64,000 nucleotides of DNA from Mercurialis annua (lineage: Eukaryota > Streptophyta > Magnoliopsida > Malpighiales > Euphorbiaceae). Within the stretch, counting starts at the first letter, position 1. Each line of letters opens with the position of its first letter. Both the position numbers and the translations under genes were made by a program. Under the pieces are notes generated by a model. That model did no database searches. It was not told the origin of the DNA and saw nothing but the letters and a program-made list of their open reading frames with translations. Shown here in pieces: positions 24,134 to 34,486 of the stretch. The stretch is from the NCBI RefSeq assembly GCF_937616625.2, contig NC_065570.1, positions 67,483,665-67,547,664 on the forward strand, given 5' to 3'.

Positions 24134-25252
24134 TCAGTTCCTACCGAGTGGGAGTGACCGACACATATATGTCTCCTTAAAATCCTTCTTTTTGGAAGAA
24201 GTAAAAATGGATGCATACACCTCTTTATTTGCATTAGCAGGCGCTATATCAGATGCCTTAAATTTCTTTAGAGCACCACCGGCATTGGTCGCCCCTTTCA
24301 CCTTCTCAACCTTGTCATTCCCTTCAACTTTACCAACAGCCTTCTCAACACCCTTGCTATCAGCAATCCCATGCTTCTTACCTATCAACCGCGACGAATC
24401 CAAACCAACATAGTCATCTCCTCCATTAACACCCAATTCCCCATTCTTCACCTTCTTTGACTTCTTATCTTTAACTTTCAACCTCTCCTCATCCAATCTC
24501 TCCCTCAAAACCGACACCTCCTCATCGCTTCCATTTATCACAATCTTATCACATTCCTCGAATTCCTTATAACAAACCAAACAAGCGGATGATTTCACCT
24601 CCTTCAATGCCTTAGCACTCAGAACATGGCCACATTTCTTCAAAGCGAAAAATTTATACTTCCCATGAAACTCTAAATCCGTTACGGGACAATGAAACCT
24701 AGCATTATACAACCCCTCCTTCTCACCAGGAATTGGTTCCAACTTAATATTGATCATATCCTTCAAACCCTTTATATACCAAAACTCCTTAGGCAATTTC
24801 TTACCAATCAAAGCCTCTACTAAAGCTTCCTTATTAAAAACATTACCAAGCTTATCAATTACACATGGCTGCTTTAAGGGCTCATTGGATAAAGCACAAT
24901 TAAGCCACTTCGAGAGTCTTTGCTCATTTGGGTCAACTTTATCAGGTTTTTTCTCTGCATACATATTAAGATAACAGTCACGTGACTCGGCACCCGTTGC
25001 GCCGCCATCGCCACCGCCGCCCAGGAGACGGGAGTGTAAAATTAGGGTGGAAAGAGGGGTAATCTGGGGATTTGGGATAAGGGTTGAATCGCAGAGAGGT
25101 TTTCCATTGATAGTGAAGTAGAAAGATGAGAGATTTTGATTGTCATCGGGGAAAAGAGAGAGCTTGAGATCTTGGAGAGTTGGGGTTTGTGTGCTATTTA
25201 GGGTTAGGGTTTGTAGAGCAGAGTTTGGGAATTGAAGGAAGATTTGTTGCAT
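24134..25252 (-). CDS. RTF2: Replication termination factor 2 (RTF2) homologue with ubiquitin-like N-terminus
   Basis: Intronless, 372 residues from the ATG at 25252 (the frame is open slightly upstream but without an ATG). Residues 1 to about 75 (MQQIFLQFPN..., ending ...LHSRLLGGGGDGG) form a ubiquitin-like module, as seen in plant RTF2 but not in yeast. The Rtf2 domain follows: an SKWLNCALSNEPLKQPCVID first half and a HCPVTDLEFHGKYKFFAL..CGHVLSAKAL..CLVC C2HC2-type RING-like second half. The C-terminal third is Lys-rich, low-complexity and probably disordered, ending KKDFKETYMCRSLPLGRN. RTF2 regulates fork stalling in fission yeast and the replisome in animals; the Arabidopsis protein has been linked to pre-mRNA splicing and is essential. 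Nuclear location is expected from the basic tail. Confidence 0.92.
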   Translation of the reverse strand: MQQIFLQFPNSALQTLTLNSTQTPTLQDLKLSLFPDDNQNLSSFYFTINGKPLCDSTLIPNPQITPLSTLILHSRLLGGGGDGGATGAESRDCYLNMYAEKKPDKVDPNEQRLSKWLNCALSNEPLKQPCVIDKLGNVFNKEALVEALIGKKLPKEFWYIKGLKDMINIKLEPIPGEKEGLYNARFHCPVTDLEFHGKYKFFALKKCGHVLSAKALKEVKSSACLVCYKEFEECDKIVINGSDEEVSVLRERLDEERLKVKDKKSKKVKNGELGVNGGDDYVGLDSSRLIGKKHGIADSKGVEKAVGKVEGNDKVEKVKGATNAGGALKKFKASDIAPANANKEVYASIFTSSKKKDFKETYMCRSLPLGRN

Positions 25253-26302
25253 TTTGTTGTGTGAAAGCAAGTGGGTTTTTGTGGATTTGTGAAATTGGTG
25301 GCTCTGAGTTTTTGATTTTGGGGAATTTTAGGTTTGATTTGATTTTAAAGCTGGTGGGATCGGGAACGTCGCCGACTTTGTTAACGAACCTGAACCAGCT
25401 AGATCCCAAGGTTCACTCCTCCTAATTAAAACGACGACGTAGTTCCGATTTTCCCAGCACTTGCAGAAAGGTGAGTCACCGGACTAATTTATCTAGACCG
25501 GCTACGTAGAATTTTTTTTTTTGAAAGAGCTACGATTATAATGAATTATATTTTTACTAGTACTAAATTTGATTTACGTCTCAATTAGTTTATTTTGGTT
25601 TATAAGAGTTTATTTTCGGTACAACTTTAATTAAACTACATTCAATATTTTCAGATATTCTAAAATATTTAATAAATTTGGTTTATTTTTAGTTTATTTT
25701 TAATTTATTTTCGATTTACTTTGCTCCTCTAAAATATTTGTAAAATTTTAAATTCATTAACACGTGTCAACATTTTATTAATCATACACGTGCATTCATA
25801 TAATTATTTGTATGCAACCAATTTCATAATATATTGACACGTGTCAATATCTTATTAGTCCTACACCAGCACCCATATATAATATTCACACATTATATAT
25901 ATCCGTCCATCACCATGGGCCACCGCTCACCGTCGACTACTGGAGGCGACCCCCGCTTCCGGTCATAAACTCCAGCCACCCCTCTAAATTCTAAACGCTA
26001 AAACATAACCCCCTAAACTAAGATAAAATATATTTTTAAAAATATTTTATATGGACAATTCCTAACACGTTATTTCTTTCGGTCATATTTTAAAATTTAT
26101 TTTATTAATTCATTAATAGAAATATAATTATTTTTATCAAAATTAGTATAATAATTACAAATAAATCTTATTTAAATTAAAACACTTCATAACCATAATT
26201 CATATAGATAAAAGCCAAATCAAATACAAACCATAAATTCCAATATATGCATATGCAAAGCACAATTCTTGAAATATAAATGCATCCATCACTTTTTATC
26301 AA
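25253..26302. other. Intergenic: RTF2 promoter side, no gene
   Basis: The first ~200 bp are RTF2 5' leader and promoter. The remainder is A+T-rich with a more G+C-rich patch around 25,900-25,985. No coding sequence is recognised. Confidence 0.4.
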
Positions 26303-26311
26303 AAAAAAAAA

Positions 26312-26597
26312 GGGAAAAGGTGCAAAAATGACCCTAATGTATAGCCCGTGTCTCATGTTGGCACCTCATGTATTTCGGATCTCATAAAGGACCCTAACGT
26401 CTTGAAAAAGTGTCAAAAATGACCCTTCCGTTAACATTTCCGTTTAAGGCCGTACACATTTATGTTTAACGTCGTCCATGTTTTGTGTTTTTTTGATACT
26501 TTTTCGCAACGTTGGGGTCATATTTGAGATCTGAAATACATGAAGTGCCAATAAGATACATGAGGTATACATGAAGGTCATTTTTGCACCTTTTTCC
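26312..26597. mobile_element. 286-bp Mutator-type MITE just after the ENODL stop codon
   Basis: Starts GGGAAAAGGTGCAAAAATGA and ends in the complement ...TCATTTTTGCACCTTTTTCC. The flanks are nine A residues on each side, so the 9-bp duplication is compatible but not diagnostic. The inner arms also pair (ATACATGA.. words). On the minus strand the element lies 15 bp past the early nodulin-like stop codon (26612), so it must form most of that gene's 3' UTR or its terminator region. Confidence 0.78.
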
Positions 26598-26611
26598 AAA
26601 AAAAAAGAAGT

Positions 26612-27694
26612 TTAAAAAACTAATATCAACCCTAAACCAATCATCAATGAAGCACCCAATAAAATTCCATCACTTCTCAATCCACGAACTTCACTTCTGG
26701 GAGCTGGTGCAATTGCTGGTGTGGTTTCTGTTGAAGTGTTATGTTTAGGCCAATGATGTTCAGAAAGAACAATTATAATTAATTTTTCTCCTTTCTCACA
26801 ATTTCCTTGAGCTCCACTAATGAAATAAAATGGTCCTGAATGGTCCAATTCAATCATTGTATGCCCTTCTTTGTCTTCTTTCATTGGATTTGAAATTTTG
26901 CAATTTTCATAATCCTCCTTTGTAACTTGTAGCACTGAGTCTATTTTAGGGTTGTATTTCCACACTAGAAAAAACAACAATAGAAAGTTAGATTGATAAG
27001 AGGTTATAAAAAATGGAATTAGGGACGAATTTAAATTTGTAATCAAATAAAAATAAAATTTAATGATATTAAAACAAAAATAAAAAAAATTCATAAAGGG
27101 GCGACAATTTATCATGCACAATTTAAATTTAATAGCTTAGTGACAATACTAATTTCTTGCATTCCAAAAAGATTTTTTAAAATTTAATTCCAAATACAAT
27201 TAATTGGAACTTATAAAATTTAAAATATGTCGATTGAGATTTTTAATAGTCTATAAGCACAGGTGGAATCAAAAGGGCGGAGCGGCCACTCTTCTGGCCG
27301 CCGATCATTATCAATCACGGATGTTTTCAACTGTTTTCTATCCTTTTCGACATTATTATTTTCTTTAATCATCTCATAGAGCCTTATTTTTAGAGTGACT
27401 AAACGTTTTTCTACTCTTTCTTTTATTTTTAATTTCTGCCGCCATTTATAATGTTGATTACGAAAAAGAAAACAAGTAAATGAAAATAAAATTAGAGAGA
27501 AGAAAATTACAGAGAGTATCTCCAACTTTGAAACGAGTTTTCTCTGCCCAAATATTAAGGGTGTCATGAGAAGATGATGGGATCGTCCATGCATTTTGTT
27601 TCCCTCCAACTAGGATAATTCTGTTTGCTTCAGAGAAAGCAAATAGCATCAACATGAAAGGCAAAAATGCTATCAAAATTCTCAGCCTAACCAT
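26612..27694 (-). CDS. Early nodulin-like protein (phytocyanin family, predicted GPI-anchored)
   Basis: Two exons, 27694-27511 and 26964-26612, 178 residues. Splicing joins GDTL to LWKY, the usual phytocyanin boundary and intron position. The signal peptide is at about 1-23 (MVRLRILIAFLPFMLMLFAF); the plastocyanin-like domain at 24-126 has the disulphide pair C83/C117 and GPFYFISGAQGNCEKGEKLII. A short Pro/Ala/Ser/Thr segment (about 138-150, TTPAIAPAP) is a likely arabinogalactan-type glycosylation site, and the C-terminal 18 residues are hydrophobic, as for a GPI signal. The copper ligands are absent: no His stands at the strand after KYNPKIDSV or beside C117. It therefore belongs to the non-copper ENODL group, thought to act at the cell surface in carbohydrate or signalling contexts. 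A TATA-like box lies upstream near 27780. Confidence 0.9.
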
Positions 27695-27776
27695 AACTTT
27701 AACTTGAAATCAAATGGAAAAAAATGATGAAAGTTGTAGAGAATAAGGCACTACAAGCTATAAAATGTTGCTACTA

Positions 27777-27784
27777 AATTTATA
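27777..27784 (-). promoter_or_regulatory. TATA-like box of the ENODL gene
   Basis: On the minus strand the sequence reads CTATAAAT, 83-90 bp upstream of the ATG at 27694, a plausible distance for a leader of about 50 nt. Assigned by motif and position only. Confidence 0.42.
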
Positions 27785-28764
27785 GCTAACATGTATATTT
27801 ATGATTTATATTTGTAACTTGTGCTAAATCATCTAATACCATAAAAAGATGAAGATCATGAGATGTTAAATTTGGTATATGATAGTTATGGGTGGATTTT
27901 GAGTGCATTGATGTGAAGGATTATGTTTCTATATTTGATTGTTTTACTTTTCTTTTATATCGAACCAAATCAAAAAAAAAAGTAAATTGAATCAATAAAT
28001 TCAATTTGGTATTGAATTATAAAAAGTATTTAATTTTTCAGTTTGCTTTCAGTGTTTATATAAAATTACTTTCAATTAGTTTCTGTTTGAACGGAGTGGA
28101 TGAGCAAAGTTACAAATCATTGCAGTTTATAAACAGATCTTCTTTTGTAACGGATTCATTTAGTGAAAAATCTGAAAGAAAAAAGAAAAGCATCATTTTG
28201 CCGTACAATGACTAAACAATTGGATTATGCATTTGCAACTATGCGAATACATGATTTTTATTATTTTTTTCCTTCAGTTTCTTTAATTCCGTTTTTGCTA
28301 ATTTTCTATCCTATCAAATTCTCTACAAAGACATATTTAAAAGTATAATTGTTCATATCTATGAAAAAAAATTAACAACAAATATCTATATTCATAACTT
28401 AATTCTTATAAAAAAAATAGTATTATTTTTCCGTTTCTTATTTCAGAGTTTCCTATTTCAAGTTTTCAGTGCTGTATCATTACATATTTTATGCATATAA
28501 AATTTTATCATCAGATCCATCAAACATTACATGAACTAATAGACAAGATAATTAAAACAGAAGTTCCAAATTTATTGAAAACTGCTATATCTTACAATGA
28601 CAAGTGACCGATTCGCCTCCTTTTAACAAATCCGAAAATTAGAATGGAACAAACAAACACAGAAGTTTGGCAGAAATCTGTTCATAACAGAACTGAAAGC
28701 ATGACAATGGAAACAACTTCATTCACCCAAAAGAAAACATTGATTAATGGTAAAACACCACCAT
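27785..28764. other. Intergenic: ENODL upstream and SR-alpha 3' region
   Basis: A+T-rich; no gene supported. The part from about 28,560 to 28,764 should be the 3' UTR of the SRP receptor gene on the minus strand. Confidence 0.4.
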
Positions 28765-30467
28765 TCATTTGAGGAGCGTCTTCACAATTGATTTCACATT
28801 CAGCTTCTTGAGATCCGTGTAGGATTGTCCACACCCAACAAACATGACCGGTGCACCGGAGGTATAAACCATTGACAATGCTGCTCCAACCTACATTACC
28901 CAAAAATGAATAATGGACAAAAAGTTCAGAGAGGCACGGCAGAAAGAAGAATATTAAAACAAGGGTAAAATGCAAATTAAATCATAAAATTTAGCATGTT
29001 TGGCAATTACAACACAAAACTGTAAATCTTATCAATATCAGACACAAACTACTATCAATCGTTTGCATTTGGAACACCGAATAATTTTACGACAAAAAAA
29101 TATTGATGTGGATGCTGATAATAATATGTTGTTGGTGTTTCAATCAGCATTGTTTTGATAGAATATTGCTCGGTAATTGCAAAGGAATTGATAGTTTATA
29201 TTTGACTTAGCTAAGATTTGAAGTTAGTGTTGTAATTGCAAAACACGATGAAGTTCGTAATTTGTTTTTCATTTAATCCTTAAAACAAAGCATGAAAAGG
29301 AGGGAGTGTTGACTGTTACTCATGGGATTCTATACCTTATCGTCAATCGTATCAAACTTGGTTAGCAGAATCCCATCTATCAATCTTAGGAAAGGTGAAG
29401 TAGAAAGGTCAGCTAATTTCTGCAGATAATCAAAGGTCACTTGTTAAATTTGATATGAATAGAAGTATTGGAAAATGAAATATTTTAAAATTAAACTAAA
29501 GACTGAACCTGATTGAACTTCGACAGTTGATCGACAGCATCATTTCCAACCAATGCCTCTCCAACAAACAAGACCAAATCTGGATTGTTGAGGTAAATAA
29601 GCTTCGAGAGAGCTCTCATTAATGGTTCATTGTCCTAAAGCAAACAGCACATGCATATCATCAGAAAAATAAGAACAGTTACAAAATAATGAACAAGCAT
29701 ATGAGCATGAAAGGTATATACTCATTACCTACCTAAATTCAACTCAATTAGTCATACTATAATCCCAACTAACTAGGGATTTCCACGAGGATAAAATTTA
29801 ATAATGTTATACGATCAGGATATTTCCATAAACATGCTGCTGCTAAAAGATTCACATCCAGTCATGTATAATTTCATCATTTTAAGAATAACTTCAGTTG
29901 CTAATTGTAAGAGGAAAAAGAATTGAAATCTTCTTCCTCATCAAGCAAATTTAAGAACTGGCTGGAGAGCCAGTTGGACATCAACCAGAATATACACCTG
30001 TAAATACTAATTACAGGTCAACCTGAGCTAAAATTTAATCCCACAACATACCTGCATTCTACCAGCAGTATCAACAAGAACCACATCAGAACCATTGCGG
30101 GTAGCCTCCTGAATTGCTTCCTTTGCTACAATAGCAGGATCTTTTTCATAGCCCTTTTCAAATATAGGGATCTGCCACAAAAACATTTACATGTTTATCT
30201 TACAGTTTCTGAACAAAAAATCATATAAGCAAACAATCTACGGGAACAAAGCCCAGATGACCTTGCTTCTGTTAAGATAAAATGGCAAATTTGTACCTGA
30301 AGTCTACGTGCATGAGTACGCAGTTGCTCAACAGCTCCTGACCGAAATGTATCACAAGCAGCCATCATAACGCTAACATTATGCTGCTGAAGCCAGTATG
30401 CAACCTGCAAATGCAAAATTAACAAGTTGAGAAAACAGGCTAATGGGTAAAATCTTCAAATGAGCAA

Positions 30468-30504
<37 letters not shown>

Positions 30505-32348
30505 AGAGAGAGAGATCAGATGAACCTTAGCAAGATTGGTGGATTTCCCAACCCCGTTGACACCAACAAAAACAACAACATATGGTTTCTTTTGTTCCTT
30601 AGCAGCATGAACATCCCTCAGTATGTCAATAGAGCGCCTAGGAGTTAAAATACGAACAAGTGCTTCTTCCATTGCAGTCTGTATACATAATTCCATGGGA
30701 TGTCAACTTATTGCCAATTCCAAAATGTTAAGAAGCAAAAAGAAACACAATTGATTTGCAATTTAACTAACCTGTACTGTTGAAGATATCCTCGTGAAAG
30801 ATCCCAGCTTTTTACCTTCAAGACTAGCTGCGACTGATTCACAAAGCTTCTCAGCTATCTCCTCTGCCTATGATATGAAGAAGAACAAAACTTCATTAGC
30901 ATATGGGGTGCAGCTCATAAAAATTAGCACAGAAGGAGATCATGCACAGGAAACCTAGTTGACAAGGAAACATACCACATTCTTGGTCATCAACCTATCC
31001 TTGAGAGCTTTCAGAGCTGGTTCCAGGTCTGACTTCTCCAAATTTGCCTTTCCAGCAATACTGAGACAAGAAAAAAAAAAAACAAATCGGATGAAAAACA
31101 ACAAATTTCATCAATAAATATCACTAGTAGCTGTTCCTACTGGCATCTGCTAATTATTTGGTAGAATACTGAAATAATTCATCATTTCACAGAAAACTCT
31201 TCAAAACATCGGCAATCTTATATGTATAGATTTAGTTCATACATGGATCAAGGGAAGGGCTCTGTGTTTTCCACCAAAGGAGTTGCGTAAGAACCACAAC
31301 AATAATGGAATAATTAGTGGAAAAATTAAAACGACCACATGATGATCAAAGAAACATACAACTTTAGTTTGAAAAATGTAAGAAATTACCTCTGAAACAT
31401 GGAAGCAAACCATCCCTTCTTCTTAGCATCAGGCTTGGTCTCCTTTCCCATTTCCTCTTCAGACTCACTGTCACTGCTGACAATTTCTTCTTTGTCCATC
31501 ATGCTTTCACCATGATTAGTTTCCACAACCTCCATATTCTCATGCCCATTCTCCACAGGATCTGTAAAGTCCAATTTAGACTCTTTGGGCGAATCATCCC
31601 AAACTCTATTCTTTTTCGCTATCTTTTTCTTTGGGTCAACCTTAGGACCCATACTAATAACAGTATCAGTTTTTTTTGCACCTTTACCCCGCTTCTGAAG
31701 CTTACTTACATCAAAAGCGGAAATATTAGAACTCGCATTTTCTTTACCGTTAGCACTAACAACACCTGCTCTAGACCTTTCATTATCAACAACATTACCA
31801 TTGGAGTGACCATTCTCCAATTTATAAGCTTTCCCTTTCCCATCCCCATCTCCATCACCAGCATCATTCGATACACTCTTCTTATTTCCTCCATCAAATC
31901 CGCCTTTTCTCACCTGCACTTGCTTCTTGCTATCATTCAAAGCCTTACCCACTTGCTTCGACTTCTTCAACTCCTCAGCTCGAGCTTCTGCCTCTTTCCT
32001 AAGCTGCCTAAAAGTTTCATCAAAATCATTATATTCCATGCGTTTAGGATCATAAATATCCGAAAACGCCAGCTTAACCATAGCGAGCAACTCATCGACA
32101 TACAGTAAATGGAGAATTTTTTGATAAACAGCAACAAAGACAAGACCAAGGTCGTTATGGAAAGTCCATTTAAGGGTATAAGAAGCACCGGAAACATCAT
32201 AATTAAAAGAAGCAGCACCGGATCGTTCCTCTAAAAGACAGGATCGGATCAGAGTGTCAATCGGCGATCCTTTTAGAGCATTTCCAAGCTCATTACATGT
32301 CCAAAGGATTAACCCTCCTCTAGTGAAAATTAACAGCTGCTCTAACAT
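28765..32348 (-). CDS. Signal recognition particle receptor subunit alpha (SR-alpha)
   Basis: Nine exons: 32348-31390, 31060-30976, 30867-30772, 30678-30526, 30404-30297, 30171-30052, 29634-29509, 29419-29336 and 28890-28765; 618 residues, every phase consistent. It is the ER-membrane GTPase that receives ribosome-SRP complexes for co-translational targeting. Residues 1-130 form the SRX domain that docks on SR-beta ([20 protein letters not shown]...). About 130-320 is a charged, low-complexity linker (KKxx and DSESEEE runs). The SRP54-type NG domain carries G1 GVNGVGKST (419-427), G2 [11 protein letters not shown] (about 449-459), G3 DTAGR (501-505) and G4 TKFD (569-572). All GTPase motifs are intact. 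Introns hold a (TA)n tract (30467-30492) and a MITE (28963-29279). Confidence 0.96.
28963..29279. mobile_element. 317-bp Mutator-type MITE in the last SR-alpha intron
   Basis: Perfect 9-bp flanking repeats ttaaaacaa at 28954-28962 and 29280-29288. The ends are GGGTAAAATGCAAATTAAAT and a loosely complementary ...TTTTTCATTTAATCC; an inner matched pair is GCAATTAC / GTAATTGC. It occupies most of the 445-nt intron between exons 29336-29419 and 28765-28890, leaving about 70 nt to the upper exon (the 5' splice side) and about 75 nt to the lower. Confidence 0.82.
30467..30513. repeat. (TA)n/(TG-TA)/(GA)n compound microsatellite
   Basis: About thirteen TA units followed by tgta units and a short ga run, lying 13-58 nt inside the intron after the Walker-A exon of SR-alpha. 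Likely length-polymorphic. Confidence 0.8.
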
Positions 32349-33427
32349 CTTTGATTTTTACACCTAAAACACAACAACAACAACCTGCAATTAAATAAAA
32401 AAACTCGCAGAATTGAAAATTTTAACCGATAAACCTAAACAATTTAAAAAAATCCCCAATTTCAATCGATAATAGAAATGCAGAAATCACAAATCAAGAC
32501 TAGATTACTGAATAATCAAATAGAAAATTCGTTATCAATATGCATATACGAATTAAAAGAATATAGAGATCACGATTTGTTAAGGAATTAGGAAATAGCG
32601 AAGAATTAAGATGAAACATAATTACCTTTTTTTCCTTTTCTTTTTCTTTTCTTAATTGAAATTTGAGAGAAGGTTTTTTTTTTTTTTAATTTACAAAAGA
32701 GGAAAAAAAAATAGAATAAAAATATGAATTGGTAATGCTTTGGATATTTATATGTAGGTGTTTGGCCGGTAATATTGACCGCTGACCTAATTTTAACTAA
32801 TCCGCGATTTCTTAACATGGGCGGTTACATATACAGTAGTTTTTATTTTTTAAGACTGTAATTTCTTTTTTGGAAATCAGAGGTTGCCTTTTAATTTTTA
32901 ATTTTTTTTATTAATGAAAGTAATTTATATACGTTCAATAATGAATAAAATAAAATAATTTTCTGTTATAGAAAATAATCTAAACATAATCAGACCATTT
33001 ATTTATCTAACTTATTTTGTGATATATGAGTATATATATAAAAAAATAGTTCTATAGATTTGATATTTAATGAATTCAAATATTTATTTTGATTTTACTT
33101 TAATATATAAAATTGTAATGTCAAATAAAATAATATATATTTATAATTTTAATAAAAATAATTTTTTCAGTTTTTCATTTTTTAAAAATAATTAATTTGA
33201 CTATTTAACTTTAAATTTATAAAATATAATACCTAATAAAAAAATATTTATTAAATTAATTTTCTTAACTGATTTATTTTTTATACAGTTCACAATCCAT
33301 TTTATAATTAAATTATAAAATGTAATTGTTAATAAAATTGATTATTTATACTAAATATATATTAGTAGTATTAGTTAATAAAATCACAACACAGCAAAAT
33401 TAAGTTATAGATATTGACATTATAAAT
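32349..33427. other. SR-alpha 5' leader, promoter and A+T-rich intergenic DNA
   Basis: On the minus strand a polypyrimidine/poly-A rich leader (32,620-32,710) sits above the gene. Beyond 32,820 the sequence is very A+T-rich and no gene is seen. Confidence 0.4.
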
Positions 33428-34120
33428 TAAATAAAATTTTCCTACAACCATTGACATGTCATTTATTGATTGGCCTCTTTCAATATATTTAATATATCTA
33501 AAAAGTTACATTTTTAGTTCCTATATTTTATATAAAACTGTCCACATAACTTATGACTTCTAAAATTGTAAATTGGACAATAATATGATTATTTATTTCC
33601 AATTGATAATCTTTCTCTATATTTTTATTTTTTTAGACAATAGTGTTACATATAATAAAATTATAGTTGGGATGAAATTAAAAAATAGAAGTAATAAAGA
33701 TTGTTAAATTAGTTAACTAAAATTTTTTATTAATATTTTTTTTTTAAAATAACATATATTTCATCCATTTTTATTTTTTAAAATTATGATAAGTTACACT
33801 TAAATGATTTTAAATAATTATTATAATAGTCAATTAAAATTTAGACTATATTATTATTAATATATGAGTTAATTTTTATTAATTTAATCTTTCATTCATG
33901 ATAAAATGTTAATAAGAATTATAATTTTAGAAGTATTATTTAGAAAAATAAAAAAATAAAATTACTCTATATAATTAAAATATAACTTCTAACAAAATAT
34001 AAGAACTAAAAATGTAACTTTGTAAATATATTAAATATATTGAAAGAAGCCAATTAATAAGTGACATGTCAATAGTTGTAGGAGTTTCCTACAACCAAGG
34101 TTGTAGGAAAATTTTATTCA
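33428..34120. mobile_element. Long-arm inverted-repeat element (about 0.69 kb)
   Basis: The arms, about 100 bp each, start aaataaaattttcctacaac (about 33,430) and end in the complement (ggttgtaggaaaattttatt, about 34,099-34,118). They share GACATGTCA, 'aatatatttaatata' and 'aaaatgtaac' words. The right end carries an extra copy of the TTGTAGGA / TCCTACAA hairpin (34,074-34,108). A+T-rich, non-coding. Flanking aaatt words may be a short target duplication. Class uncertain. Confidence 0.65.
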
Positions 34121-34486
34121 AATTAATTTACACGCCACACCGATAAAATTATACCATATCAATAAATAATCTAAAGTTTAGTATTGCTATTATATAATTT
34201 TATTAATAGATAACTGATGAACAGAGTTAAATAATAATTTTTAATAAAATCTTAGAGAGTTAGCTAATTTTTTTACCTAGATATAGATAACCAAATACAA
34301 ATTTAAAATATAATTTACATAGTCGGACACATGTTAATCACTCAAAATACATATCAATTTTGAACCTATTATATAGACAAAACAAATTTATTTACATGAG
34401 TAAAAATTCTACAAGAGAGTTAAAATGAGACACATTGCAGTACAATCATCAGAATTCGTAGGCAACCCTGGAATAAACTTTAAACC

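Noticed and set aside
25253..25270. Extended RTF2 N-terminus from a TTG codon
   Set aside because: Plant nuclear genes start at ATG; the ATG at 25252 begins the ubiquitin-like module directly.
27220..27609. 129-codon minus-strand frame
   Set aside because: Overlaps the ENODL first exon in another frame and runs into its intron.
31512..32108. 198-codon plus-strand frame
   Set aside because: Antisense of SR-alpha exon 1, whose SRX domain is unambiguous.
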